Both the position numbers and the translations under genes were made by a program. A stretch of 64,000 nt of DNA, taken from contig NZ_JBBEXD010000003.1 of assembly GCF_037782385.1 (NCBI RefSeq), forward strand, positions 434,001 to 498,000. Direction: 5' to 3'. A model generated the notes under the pieces. That model made no database searches. It worked only from the letters and a program-made list of their open reading frames with translations, and had not been told where the DNA came from. Source of the DNA: Ascidiimonas meishanensis (GTDB lineage: Bacteria > Bacteroidota > Bacteroidia > Flavobacteriales > Flavobacteriaceae). Below, piece after piece: positions 15,896 to 24,944 of this stretch; the stretch's first letter is position 1, and every line of letters begins with the position of its first letter.

Positions 15896-17154
15896 TAAGA
15901 AAGATTTTTGCTGGTTTAATGCTGATTTTATGCGCACAGAGTAATGCACAGGAGGGATCAGCTTCTCCATATTCATTTTTTGGAATTGGAGAATTACGCT
16001 TCAGAGGCGTAGTAGAAAATCAAATGATGGGAGGCATAAGCGTTTTTGCAGATAGTACTGCATTAAGTCTCAAAAATCCTGCGAATTATTCATCCATGCA
16101 ACTTACAACCTACACTGTAGGGGCTTCGTACACTTCTTTAGGTCTTAAAACGGAAGAAACCGAAGAGAATGCAGAAATATATTCTTTTGATTATTTAGCA
16201 CTCGGTTTTCCCATAGGTAAAAAAGGAGGAGTGGGTTTTGGTATTGTACCTTTCACATCTGTAGGTTATCAATTATCTTCATTAGATGAAAGTCAAGAAC
16301 TTTCAACATTAGATCGGTTTTCAGGAGAAGGAGGTGTAAATAGAGTTTTTGTTTCCGCAGGCTATAAAATTACTAAAAACATCAGCTTTGGAGCTACGAT
16401 GAATTATGATTTTGGTAAAATAGAAAATAGAGTTGTTAGGTTTACAGATGAAGTTCAGCTAGGCACAAGAGAGACTAATAGATCAACGCTAAGAGGATTA
16501 GATTTTAACTTAGCACTAAATTATAAAGGAAAAGTTAGTGAAAAGTTAACGGGCTATGCCTCTTTATTATTTTCGCCAGAAGCAGATCTGTCTTCTGAAA
16601 ATGAAAGACAATTTTCTACTTTAACCATCATAAGAGGAGTTGAAGTACCAGTTGAAACTGTAGATATCAACCTTTCTGACTTAGGTTTGAATAAAACAGA
16701 TTTGACCTTACCAGCCACTACAAGTGTTGGCTTGGGAATAGGAGCAAACAAAAAATGGTTCTTAGGAGCGGAATATGAATTGAAAAAAACTAGTAACTTT
16801 GATAATCCATTTTTGAGTATTACCAATGTAGCATATGAAGATGCCACCAGATTTTCAATTGGCGGTTTTTATATTCCACAATATAATTCATTTTCAAATT
16901 ATTGGAAAAGAGTTGTTTATAGGGCGGGTTTGCGATATGAAGAGACGGGTATTAGAATAAATAATTTGCCAGTAAACGACTTTGGCATGTCTTTTGGTCT
17001 AGGATTACCAGTCGGCCTTTCTAAAATCAATCTGGGCTTTGAAGTAGGGCGAAGAGGAACTACATCGGCACAGCGGATTGAAGAAAATTATTTTAATGTA
17101 AATTTGAGCTTATCTTTATTAGATAAATGGTTTCAAAAAAATAAATATCAATAA
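15892..17154 (+). CDS. Outer-membrane beta-barrel protein of the FadL/OmpP1-like type
   Basis: This 420-residue protein has a signal peptide (residues 1-19, ending SNAQ) and many amphipathic beta-strands. Near the N-terminus, SPYSFFGIGELRFRGV and MGGISVFADSTALSLKNPA resemble the beginning of FadL-like or PorV-like barrels, where a small N-terminal segment plugs the pore. The sequence ends in strand-like WFQKNKYQ. In flavobacteria a gene of this type regularly lies between coaX and the TPR/lptC genes, and the four-base overlap with coaX fits an operon. The ligand is unknown. Confidence 0.75.
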   Translation: MIRKIFAGLMLILCAQSNAQEGSASPYSFFGIGELRFRGVVENQMMGGISVFADSTALSLKNPANYSSMQLTTYTVGASYTSLGLKTEETEENAEIYSFDYLALGFPIGKKGGVGFGIVPFTSVGYQLSSLDESQELSTLDRFSGEGGVNRVFVSAGYKITKNISFGATMNYDFGKIENRVVRFTDEVQLGTRETNRSTLRGLDFNLALNYKGKVSEKLTGYASLLFSPEADLSSENERQFSTLTIIRGVEVPVETVDINLSDLGLNKTDLTLPATTSVGLGIGANKKWFLGAEYELKKTSNFDNPFLSITNVAYEDATRFSIGGFYIPQYNSFSNYWKRVVYRAGLRYEETGIRINNLPVNDFGMSFGLGLPVGLSKINLGFEVGRRGTTSAQRIEENYFNVNLSLSLLDKWFQKNKYQ

Positions 17155-17173
17155 CAACATAAATTTTAAAGAG

Positions 17174-18547
17174 ATGAAAAAGAAGAGCATTATGTTTTTA
17201 TTCGGATTAGTAGCAGCTGCAAGTACCCTTATGGGACAGGCACAAAGCCCCGAATGTATGACAAACCTCTCCATTTTTAGCGAGCATGTAAAGGTAAAAA
17301 ACTATGATGCGGCTTATGAGCCTTGGAAAATGGTGAGAGAAAATTGTCCAGAACTTCACGTAGCTATCTACGTTTACGGTGAGCGAATTTTGAAGGATAA
17401 AATTGGAAAATCACAAGGAGCAGATAAATCTACTCATGTCAATATGCTTACAAGCATGTATGATGATAGTAATAAGTATTTTCCAAAGAAGTTTTCTTAT
17501 GCAGGAGTGGCGGCAGACAAAGCACTACTTTTTTATGATGAGAAATTGGGCACAGATGAGGAGCTTTTTAATGTGCTAAATGAAGCCTACAATAAAGATC
17601 GAGATAATTTTAGTAACCCGAAGGCATTGTATTTATACTTTTCTGTCTTGGTAGATCTTCATAATGCAGGTAAGAAAGACTTACAAGAGGTTTTTGATGC
17701 TTATGATAATGTTACTGAAAAGATTGATGAGGAGAAAGCTAAATTAGTAAAGGTTATTGAGAGCTATTTAGAAAAGGAAGAAGCAGGAACGCTTACTAAA
17801 AAGGAAACAAGAAAGCTAAAAAACGCTCGAATTAATTCGGATTCCTATAACAAAATTGGCGGTAGTATTGATGCAAAACTAGGAAACCTTGCAGATTGTG
17901 AGAAGTTGATTCCGTTATATCAGAAAAACTTTGACAATAAGAAAAATGATGCTGTTTGGCTAAAAAGAGCGGCGGGAAGAATGGATAGTAAAGACTGTAC
18001 AGACGACCCAATGTTTGTTAAAATGGTAGAAGCATTGTATAAGTTAGATCCTTCTGCAGATTCTGCTTACTATCTAGGCTTATTAAATGATAAAGCTGGT
18101 AAAAGTAGTGAAGCCATCAAATATTATAATGAGGCAGTAGATCTTCAAACAGATACCTATAAAAAGGCTAAAATTCTTTATAAAATTGCTACTAAGTTTA
18201 AGAGTAGAGGTCAAAAGAGCAGTGCTAAAAATTATGCGCAAAAAGCGTTAAATTATCAACCATCAATGGGGGCAGCATATTTATTAATTGCAAACCTCTA
18301 TGCGGATAGTGCAAATGAGTGTGGTTCTACCACTTTTGAGAAGAGAGCCATTTATTGGAAAGCAGCAGAAATGGCAAGAAAGGCAGGAAGAGTAGATTCT
18401 TCAGTTTCTGGAAGTGCTGGCCGTGCGGCAAGCAGCTATGAACAAAGAGCTCCTTCTAAGCAAGATATTTTTACTTCAGGAATGTCTGGTAAGACCGTTA
18501 CTTTTAAGTGTTGGGTTGGAGGCAGTGTAAAAGTGCCAGCATTATAG
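17174..18547 (+). CDS. Secreted TPR-repeat protein (original copy)
   Basis: This 457-residue protein has a signal peptide (residues 1-21, ending LMGQA). The mature part starts with a conserved PECMTNLSIFSEHVKVKNYD motif and holds tetratricopeptide-like helical pairs, clearest around residues 290-400 (SAKNYAQKALNYQPSMGAAY). The C-terminus is a Gly/Val-rich cap. TPR proteins of this size are common in the periplasm of flavobacteria; the partner is unknown. Its stop codon shares one base with the GTG start of lptC, so the two are co-translated. A second copy lies at 23571-24944, by eye about three quarters identical. Confidence 0.82.
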   Translation: MKKKSIMFLFGLVAAASTLMGQAQSPECMTNLSIFSEHVKVKNYDAAYEPWKMVRENCPELHVAIYVYGERILKDKIGKSQGADKSTHVNMLTSMYDDSNKYFPKKFSYAGVAADKALLFYDEKLGTDEELFNVLNEAYNKDRDNFSNPKALYLYFSVLVDLHNAGKKDLQEVFDAYDNVTEKIDEEKAKLVKVIESYLEKEEAGTLTKKETRKLKNARINSDSYNKIGGSIDAKLGNLADCEKLIPLYQKNFDNKKNDAVWLKRAAGRMDSKDCTDDPMFVKMVEALYKLDPSADSAYYLGLLNDKAGKSSEAIKYYNEAVDLQTDTYKKAKILYKIATKFKSRGQKSSAKNYAQKALNYQPSMGAAYLLIANLYADSANECGSTTFEKRAIYWKAAEMARKAGRVDSSVSGSAGRAASSYEQRAPSKQDIFTSGMSGKTVTFKCWVGGSVKVPAL

Positions 18548-19110
18548 TGAAACATCTCTTTAAAAATATTTTTTTAAACATTGTCACAGTAATTACTGTG
18601 ACAATGTTTTTTTCATGCAGTAGTAATATAGAGGATGTTCGTAAATTAAGTGCTACTGAGAAATTTCCAGAAGGGATTGCAGAAGATTTTTTTCTTATTT
18701 ATACTGATTCTGGAAGGGTAAAGGCAACGTTGACAAGTGCTATGAATAAGAATTTTTCCAACCAATCTTTTCCTTATCAGGAATTTCCTAAAGGGATTCA
18801 AGTTGATTTTTTTGATAAGGATGATAATAAGAGTACTATCACTGCAGACTATGGGATTATTTATTCTCAAACAAATTTAATAGATTTACAAGGAAATGTG
18901 GTATTGGAAACCCATGATGGAAAACGTTTAGAAGCACCTCAGATTTTTTGGGATCAGACAAATGAATGGATTTTTACAGAACAGAAATTTGTATTCACCA
19001 ATCCTGAAGAAGGGAATATTATGAATGGTGAAGGTATTGATTTTAATAAGGACTTTAGTTTGGCGAATGCACATAAAACCTTTGGAGTAATAGCCATAGA
19101 AGATAAATAA
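18547..19110 (+). CDS. lptC: LPS export protein LptC (GTG start)
   Basis: LptC takes lipopolysaccharide from the LptBFG transporter and passes it across the periplasm. The 187-residue product starts with a hydrophobic leader ending in a lipobox (FFSC, cysteine about residue 23), followed by an LptC-type beta region with FPEGIAEDFFLIYTDSGRVK and repeated short beta-strands (TADYGIIYSQTNLIDLQGNV). I chose the GTG at 18547 because it gives exactly a lipoprotein leader and overlaps the TPR stop by one base. A longer frame from 18508 would run through the TPR gene. Oddly, codons about 11-23 contain a perfect 32-base palindrome followed by T residues, described separately. Confidence 0.88.
   Translation: MKHLFKNIFLNIVTVITVTMFFSCSSNIEDVRKLSATEKFPEGIAEDFFLIYTDSGRVKATLTSAMNKNFSNQSFPYQEFPKGIQVDFFDKDDNKSTITADYGIIYSQTNLIDLQGNVVLETHDGKRLEAPQIFWDQTNEWIFTEQKFVFTNPEEGNIMNGEGIDFNKDFSLANAHKTFGVIAIEDK
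18577..18613 (+). terminator. Perfect 32-base palindrome plus T-run inside the lptC signal sequence
   Basis: AACATTGTCACAGTAA is followed at once by its exact reverse complement (18577-18608), then by a T-run to 18613. It has the form of an intrinsic terminator but lies wholly within lptC codons. The same structure with a 6-base loop follows the duplicated TPR gene at 24974-25010, where no lptC follows. It may attenuate lptC expression or act after translation has uncoupled. Confidence 0.75.
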
Positions 19111-19119
19111 ATCTGAAGT

Positions 19120-19314
19120 ATGAGATTTTTTAAAATTTTTGAAATAGTTTATTTTGTAATTGCGGGTATTTCTATATATGAGGTAGTTACCAACTGGAGC
19201 GCAGATAGAAACAGAGCCTATATTTTTATAGTTTTTGCGGTGGTTTCTATCTTTATGTTTTTCTTTAGAAGACACTATCGGAAAAAATTTCAGCAACGAA
19301 AAAATCAGGAATAA
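19120..19314 (+). CDS. Small two-helix membrane protein (64 aa)
   Basis: This 64-residue protein has two hydrophobic helices (about residues 4-20 and 30-48), the second ending in a strongly basic tail (FFRRHYRKKFQQRKNQE) that should lie in the cytoplasm. It is placed 9 bases after lptC and directly before the CNNM gene, whose ATG follows the TAA of this gene with no gap. Proteins of this kind are conserved at this site in flavobacteria but have no named function that I know. Confidence 0.75.
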   Translation: MRFFKIFEIVYFVIAGISIYEVVTNWSADRNRAYIFIVFAVVSIFMFFFRRHYRKKFQQRKNQE

Positions 19315-20589
19315 ATGGATTTCTCCATTTTAATTATTATTCTTAGTTTACTGCTTTCGGCTTTTTTTTCCGGGATGGAAATTGCATACGTTTCATCTAA
19401 TAAGATTCATATTGAAATAGAGAAGAAACAAGGAAATTTACTTTCAAAAATACTTATCAGGCTTACCAAAAAGCCGTCAAAATTTATTGCCACCATGTTG
19501 GTGGGTAACAATATAGCACTAGTAGTATATGGTCTTTATATGGGAGACGTTATTGTTCACTGGCTCTACCCTGCATATGAAGGTATTAGCCAGAAACCTT
19601 TTAGTGTTATTGTAGGTCAGACTGCTATTTCAACACTTGTTATTTTACTTACAGCAGAATTTTTACCCAAAGTGTTCTTTCAAATTTATGCCAATACCTT
19701 TCTCAAGCTATTTGCCGTACCCGCCTATTTTTTTTACGTATTTTTTTCACTAGTTTCAGATTTTGTAATCTGGATTTCCGATGTAGTATTACGCGTATTC
19801 TTTAAAACCAAAGGCGATCAAGTACAGTTGGCCTTTAGTAAGGTAGAGTTAGGAGATTATATCTCTGAACAAATGGAATCTGTACCAGATGACGAGGATG
19901 TAGATTCTGAGATACAGATTTTTCAGAATGCTTTAGAATTTTCTGAGGTAAAAGCACGGGAGGTAATGATTCCCAGAACAGAAATTACTGCGGTAGAAGT
20001 GCATGAAACACCAAAGAATTTAGCAAAACTTTTTACTGAAACTGGATATTCAAAGATTTTGGTGTATAAAGATACTATTGATGATATTATTGGATACATT
20101 CACTCTTTTGAGCTTTTTAAGAAACCCAAAACAGTTAAAAGCATTTTATTACCCGTAGAATTTGTACCTGAAACTATGCTTATCAATGACATTTTAAATG
20201 CTTTGATAAAAAAAAGAAAAAGTATGGCCGTTGTGCTTGATGAATATGGGGGTACTAGCGGAATCATGACGGTGGAGGATATTGTGGAGGAGCTTTTTGG
20301 TGAAATTGAAGATGAACATGATTCTGTTGTGCTTGAGGAGACTCAGATTGATGAAAGCGAATATCGTTTTTCTGCTCGCTTGGAAGTGGATTATATAAAT
20401 GAAGAATACAAGCTCAATCTTCCAGAAAATGAATACTACGAAACACTTGGAGGGCTTGTTGTTAGTCAATTGGGAGAAATCCCAGAAAAAGGAGAAGTAG
20501 TAGACATTGAAAACTACAGATTTACCATTGTTGAAGTAAGTAATACTAAAATTGATTTACTTCATTTGGAAGTGCGAAAAGAAGATTGA
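19315..20589 (+). CDS. CNNM/CorC-type membrane protein with CBS domains
   Basis: This 424-residue protein belongs to the hemolysin-C/CorC (CNNM) family linked to magnesium and cobalt efflux. Residues about 1-180 form the DUF21 domain with three or four membrane helices (SAFFSGMEIAYVSSNKIH is the typical start). Residues about 210-335 hold a CBS pair, including EVMIPRTEITAVE and the VLDEYGGTSGIMTVEDIVEE signature. Residues about 345-420 form the CorC_HlyC domain. GldE, the gliding paralogue, is similar in form but usually sits next to gldD, which is absent here, so I do not call it gldE. Confidence 0.9.
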   Translation: MDFSILIIILSLLLSAFFSGMEIAYVSSNKIHIEIEKKQGNLLSKILIRLTKKPSKFIATMLVGNNIALVVYGLYMGDVIVHWLYPAYEGISQKPFSVIVGQTAISTLVILLTAEFLPKVFFQIYANTFLKLFAVPAYFFYVFFSLVSDFVIWISDVVLRVFFKTKGDQVQLAFSKVELGDYISEQMESVPDDEDVDSEIQIFQNALEFSEVKAREVMIPRTEITAVEVHETPKNLAKLFTETGYSKILVYKDTIDDIIGYIHSFELFKKPKTVKSILLPVEFVPETMLINDILNALIKKRKSMAVVLDEYGGTSGIMTVEDIVEELFGEIEDEHDSVVLEETQIDESEYRFSARLEVDYINEEYKLNLPENEYYETLGGLVVSQLGEIPEKGEVVDIENYRFTIVEVSNTKIDLLHLEVRKED

Positions 20590-20590
20590 A

Positions 20591-20626
20591 AAAACCCGTA
20601 ATTATTACGGCAACAGGTTTTTATTA
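20591..20626 (+). terminator. Weak terminator-like structure after the CNNM gene
   Basis: CCGTA and TACGG (20596-20610) form a stem around ATTAT, enclosed by AAAACC and GGTTTT, ending in TTTTTATTATT. It lies just past the CNNM stop and 50 bases before the foldase gene. The shape is plausible but imperfect. Confidence 0.35.
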
Positions 20627-20677
20627 TTCTAAAAAAGTGGTATTTTCGCCAACTGAATTTTATAAAAATAACGACAG

Positions 20678-22771
20678 ATGGCAATTCTTGAGAAAATCAG
20701 ACAGCGTTCCTTAGTACTAATACTTGTTATTGGTCTGGCTCTGTTTGCATTTGTAATATCAGACCTTTTTAGAAGTCAAGGTTTTGGATCTTCAAAAGAG
20801 ATCGTTGGTGAAGTTAACGGCACTGATATCAAAATAGATGAGTTCAGAGCAGAGGTAGATCAACTTTCAAATCAGTATGGCCCAAATGTATCCAATACTC
20901 AGGTAGTCAATCAAGTCTGGGATCAACAGCTTCAGAAGGCACTCTACAATGAGCAATTTGAGGAGTTAGGGCTAAATATTGAAAAAGATCAGATTATTGA
21001 AGTCGTAAAGTCAATTCCACAATATACATCGAGTCCTCAGTTTCAAAATGAAGCAGGTTTGTTTGATGAAAATAAATTTATTGAGTTTTTAGCGGAATTA
21101 AAAGCAACAGACCCCAATGGTTTTGCACAGTGGCAAGTCCAGGAGCAACGTTTGATTCAAGTGGCACAACAACAAATGTATTTTAACCTTATCAAAGCTG
21201 GTTTAGGAGCCTCCTTTGGAGAAGGTAAAGAAAGTTACAAAATGGAAAATGATAAGGTAAATGTTAAATATGTCCAAGTACCTTATGCAAGTATTCCTGA
21301 TAGTACTATCACCGTAAGTAAAAAAGAAATTCAAACGTATATTGAAAATCATAAATCAGATTTTGAAGAAGAAGCTTCACGTAGCATTACCTATGTTTTA
21401 TTTGAAGAAAAACCTTCATTAGAAGATGAAGATAAAGTTTTAAATAGTATTACTGCTTTATTAGAGGATACAGTAGAAGAGGGGGATACTGTTTCTGGAT
21501 TTAAATCAACAAAAGATTTGGAATTATTTGTAAACAGATATTCAGATGTACGCTACGATTCTAGTTATGTGTCTAAAAAGAGGTTACCAGCATTATTTGC
21601 GGATAGCTTGTTTAGCTTAGAAATAGGAGATGTATTTGGTCCTTACAAGGATGCAGAGACTTACAAAATTTCTAGAATGGTTGCTAAAAAACCGAATGGA
21701 AGTGTAAAAGCAAGCCATATTTTAATTGCATATCAAGGAGCTACTCGCGCAAATCCTAAGATCACTAGAACAAAAGAAGAAGCAAAAATAAAGGCCGAAG
21801 AATTATTAGCAAAAGCAAAACTAGAGCCAGGCACTTTTACTGCTTTAGCCAGAGATAATTCAGATGGACCCTCTGCGCCTCAAGGCGGAGATTTGGGATA
21901 TCTGGAAGAAGGTGCTACTGTAGCTCCATTTAATGATTTTATTTTCGGTAATGAAGAGGGAGCAATAGGGTTAGTAGAAACAGACTTTGGTTTTCATGTA
22001 ATTCATGTAGACGATAAGGAAGATCAAGTTTTAATAGCCACTATTTCTCAAAAGCTTGAAGCATCTGAAGAAACAAATAACGAACTTTTTACCAACGCTA
22101 CTAAATTTGAAATAGCCGTCGCCGATAAAGATTTTCAGAGCACAGCCAAGGAAAATAACTATGTGGTAAGGCCTGTAAATAAAGTGAAAGCGCTTGATGA
22201 AAACCTACCTGGTTTGGGTAATCAAAGAACTATTGTAAAATGGGCTTTTGAAGAAGAATCAAAAGTAGGTAGTGTAAAGCGTTTTAATGTTCCTAATGGA
22301 TATGTAGTTGCACAGATCACAAAAAAGACCAAAAAGGGATTAACAACACCAGAAGAAGCCTCTTCAAGAGTGCTTCCTATTCTAAGAAAGCAAAAGAAGG
22401 CGGCAATTATTAAGGAAAAAAATGAGAATGTAAGTTCACTTGATGCCTTTGCAAAAGCTAACAACACACAAGTAAATTCGGCTACTACACTTACAATGAA
22501 GTCTCCAACTATAGCTGGAGCAGGGAGAGAGCCTAAAGTGGTAGGAGCAGCTTTTGGTTTGGAAGAAGGAAAAACCTCTAGTCTTATTGAAGGTGAAAAT
22601 GGAGTCTTTATGGTGCAGGTAACCAAAAAAGAAAATTCTATTGAATTAGATAATTATGGTACTTATGCAAATACCATAAAAACAGCTACTAGAAATAGCG
22701 TGAACTCAAAAGTATTTACAGCGCTTAAAGAAGCTGCCAAAATTGAAGATAATCGTTCGGATTTTTATTAA
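20678..22771 (+). CDS. PpiD/SurA-type peptidyl-prolyl isomerase, membrane-anchored
   Basis: This 697-residue periplasmic folding factor is anchored by one N-terminal helix (about residues 11-31, preceded by EKIRQRS). A SurA-N-like chaperone region follows (about 40-180), then a parvulin (rotamase) domain at about 345-450 with KASHILIAYQG, QGGDLGYLEEGA and FGFHVIHV. A second long helical and beta part reaches the end. Length and plan match the PpiD-like foldases of Bacteroidota, which assist outer-membrane and secreted proteins. A strong terminator follows. Confidence 0.9.
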   Translation: MAILEKIRQRSLVLILVIGLALFAFVISDLFRSQGFGSSKEIVGEVNGTDIKIDEFRAEVDQLSNQYGPNVSNTQVVNQVWDQQLQKALYNEQFEELGLNIEKDQIIEVVKSIPQYTSSPQFQNEAGLFDENKFIEFLAELKATDPNGFAQWQVQEQRLIQVAQQQMYFNLIKAGLGASFGEGKESYKMENDKVNVKYVQVPYASIPDSTITVSKKEIQTYIENHKSDFEEEASRSITYVLFEEKPSLEDEDKVLNSITALLEDTVEEGDTVSGFKSTKDLELFVNRYSDVRYDSSYVSKKRLPALFADSLFSLEIGDVFGPYKDAETYKISRMVAKKPNGSVKASHILIAYQGATRANPKITRTKEEAKIKAEELLAKAKLEPGTFTALARDNSDGPSAPQGGDLGYLEEGATVAPFNDFIFGNEEGAIGLVETDFGFHVIHVDDKEDQVLIATISQKLEASEETNNELFTNATKFEIAVADKDFQSTAKENNYVVRPVNKVKALDENLPGLGNQRTIVKWAFEEESKVGSVKRFNVPNGYVVAQITKKTKKGLTTPEEASSRVLPILRKQKKAAIIKEKNENVSSLDAFAKANNTQVNSATTLTMKSPTIAGAGREPKVVGAAFGLEEGKTSSLIEGENGVFMVQVTKKENSIELDNYGTYANTIKTATRNSVNSKVFTALKEAAKIEDNRSDFY

Positions 22772-22792
22772 AAATTCTGTTAAGACAGTACA

Positions 22793-22830
22793 AAAGCTTT
22801 CTTGTTGTAATAAATAAGAAAGCTTTTTTT
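22793..22830 (+). terminator. Intrinsic terminator of the PpiD-like gene
   Basis: AAAGCTTTCTT (22793-22803) pairs with AAGAAAGCTTT (22816-22826), an 11-bp stem with a 12-base loop, followed by T to 22830. Confidence 0.88.
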
Positions 22831-22910
22831 ATGCAATAATTTTCCAAAAATAGAGGAGTGCAATTTTATCATGGAAGCATCATTTTATCGTAACATATAG
22901 TGGTGTAAAA

Positions 22911-23092
22911 CCCCTTATCTTGAAAATAATCAAATACAAATTCATTATTTCCATTAGGTAGATTAAAATCACCTTCTACCTATGGGTCTTTAAACGTATG
23001 TGAATAGTTGGAAAATCAAATGTCTTTAATAAGTGAATCGTTTTGACTACCAGCAATATTGCAATCACTACCTGTAAACCTTGTCTATAATT
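22911..23092 (-). pseudogene. Decayed fragment of the GHMP kinase gene
   Basis: Bases 22913-22975 match 25223-25285 of the intact GHMP kinase gene. The minus-strand reading gives NNEFVFDYFQDKG, against NKEFVFDYFQDKG in the intact protein. A second patch at about 23040-23090 matches about 25630-25680, the region of the GYDIA motif. The roughly 350 bases that separate the patches in the intact gene are shortened here to under 100. This is a partly deleted extra copy left after a rearrangement. Confidence 0.8.
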
Positions 23093-23182
23093 TTTAGTGA
23101 CTACTCCTCATAGAGTCAAATTGTTGCTAATGCAGAAATTTCTATTATAATGGTTTGTGCAGGTTTTTAGCCAAGTTTAAGG

Positions 23183-23533
23183 TTAAAAAAAATTAATCTT
23201 ATCCTTTTATTTCTTACGCTCTTTAGTTGTGTGATCGCTCAAGATGCCACTAGATTCTCCGGAGAATACATGTCCATCAATAAAAATCTTCATTAAGTTA
23301 TTAAAAATATACTTTACAGAATTGTTATTTACTATGGATGAAGGCGAGTAAGCGTAAATTATTTATTCTAGAAAGACTTTGGCGTGTTTTTTGATGTAAG
23401 ATTATTTATAAGGTATTCTAAGATTAACCCTGTATTTAAAGTAGGTGTGAAGAAGAGGTGTTTTGGCAAGAAGCAATATAAAGAATTATATCATTACAAA
23501 CTTCAAGCTATGCTATTAGATAGATGGAGGTAA
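23183..23533 (+). pseudogene. Broken gene for a small secreted protein
   Basis: One reading frame of 117 codons shows a signal-peptide-like beginning (LKKINLILLFLTLFSCVIAQ), then three internal stops (the first at 23294). An open C-terminal half follows (FGVFFDVRLFIRYSKINPVF, ending LQAMLLDRWR and a TAA). Both halves lie in the same frame, as expected if stops arose by point mutation. No family is recognisable. It could be chance, but the paired leader and basic C-terminus favour a dead gene. Confidence 0.4.
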
Positions 23534-23570
23534 TAAACTAAATAATAATAACCATATAAATTATAGAGAG

Positions 23571-24944
23571 ATGAAAAAGAAGCACATTATGTTTTTATCT
23601 GCTTTGATAGCAAGCTTTGGTGTCCTAATGGGACAGGAACAGAATCCTGAATGTAGCAAGAATCTCTCCATGTTTTATGAGCAGTCAAAAGTAAAAAACT
23701 ATAATGTGGCTTATGAGCCTTGGAAAATGGTGAGAGAAAATTGTCCAGAGCTTAACCGTGCAACATATGTCTATGGCGAAAAAATACTTAAAGATAAAAT
23801 CAGTAAATCAGAAGGATCAGAAAAGACTTCTCATATAAGTGCACTTTTAAGTTTGTATGATGATAGTAATAAGTATTTTCCTGAAAAATTTCCTTATGCA
23901 AAGGTAGCAGCAGATAAAGCAATACTTATAGAATCGGAGAAATTGGGTACAGATGAGGAACTATTTGACCTTTTAAATGAAGCCTTTAAAAAGGATTTAG
24001 CTAATTTTAAAAACGCCAAAGCATTGTTTTTATATTTTTCTTCGTTGGTAAATCTTCATAATGCAGGTAAAAAAGATATACAGGAGGTTTTTGATACCTA
24101 TGATAATGTTACTGAAAAGATTGATGAGGAAAAAGCGGTATTGGTAAAAGTTATTGAAAGCTATTTGGAAAAGGAAGAAGCAGGAACGCTTACCAAGAAA
24201 GAAGCTAAAAAGCTAAAGAACGCTCGAATTAATTCGGGGTCTTATGACAAAATTAGCGGTAGTAATGATGCGGTACTAGGAAACCTCGCAGATTGTGAGA
24301 AGTTGATTCCGTTATACCAGAAAAACTTTGACACTAAGAAAAATGATGCGGTTTGGTTAAATAGAGCCGCAAATAGAATGGAAAGCAAAGATTGTACGGA
24401 TGATGTTATATTTGTTGAGATGGTAGAGACATTACATCAGTTGGATCCTTCCGCAGATTCGGCTCGCAAAATTGGTATATTGAAAGAAAAAGCAGGTAAA
24501 ATTAATGAGGCTATCAAATATTATAATGAGGCAGTAGATCTTCAAACAGACACCTATAAAAAGGCGAAGCTTCTCTATAATATTGCTAGAAGATTGAAAT
24601 ATAGAGGTCAAAAGAGCAGTGCAAAAAACTACGCACAGAAAGCATTAAAATATCAACCATCAATGGGGGCAGCATATTTGCTTATTGCAAACCTCTATGC
24701 TGAGAGTGCAAATGAATGTGGTACTACAACTTTTGAGAAGAGAGCAATTTATTGGAAAGCTGCAGAAATGGCTAGAAAGGCAGGACGAGTAGATGCTTCA
24801 GTCTCTGGGAAGGCCGCTCAAGCAGCAAGCAGCTATGACCAAAGAGCTCCTACAAGGCAAGATATCTTTACTTCAAGTATGTCTGGAAAAACCATCACCT
24901 TTAAATGTTGGGTAGGAGATAGTGTAAAAGTACCTTCATTATAG
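23571..24944 (+). CDS. Secreted TPR-repeat protein (duplicated copy)
   Basis: This 457-residue product has exactly the same length as the copy at 17174-18547, with no gaps needed by eye and about three quarters of residues identical. Signal peptide, PECSKNLSMFYEQSKVKNYN start, TPR helices and the C-terminal cap are all retained, and the frame is open, so the copy is likely functional. Similarity also covers about 25 bases of leader (AAATT, GAGAGATGAAAAAGAAG) and about 65 bases downstream, where a stub of lptC remains. It sits between pseudogenes. A changed expression pattern is likely because it lost its coaX-side promoter. Confidence 0.82.
   Translation: MKKKHIMFLSALIASFGVLMGQEQNPECSKNLSMFYEQSKVKNYNVAYEPWKMVRENCPELNRATYVYGEKILKDKISKSEGSEKTSHISALLSLYDDSNKYFPEKFPYAKVAADKAILIESEKLGTDEELFDLLNEAFKKDLANFKNAKALFLYFSSLVNLHNAGKKDIQEVFDTYDNVTEKIDEEKAVLVKVIESYLEKEEAGTLTKKEAKKLKNARINSGSYDKISGSNDAVLGNLADCEKLIPLYQKNFDTKKNDAVWLNRAANRMESKDCTDDVIFVEMVETLHQLDPSADSARKIGILKEKAGKINEAIKYYNEAVDLQTDTYKKAKLLYNIARRLKYRGQKSSAKNYAQKALKYQPSMGAAYLLIANLYAESANECGTTTFEKRAIYWKAAEMARKAGRVDASVSGKAAQAASSYDQRAPTRQDIFTSSMSGKTITFKCWVGDSVKVPSL

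Noticed and set aside
19315..20589. Annotation as GldE
   Set aside because: The CNNM/CBS plan is shared by GldE and general CorC-like proteins, but gldD or other gliding genes are not adjacent. The neighbours are lptC and a foldase.
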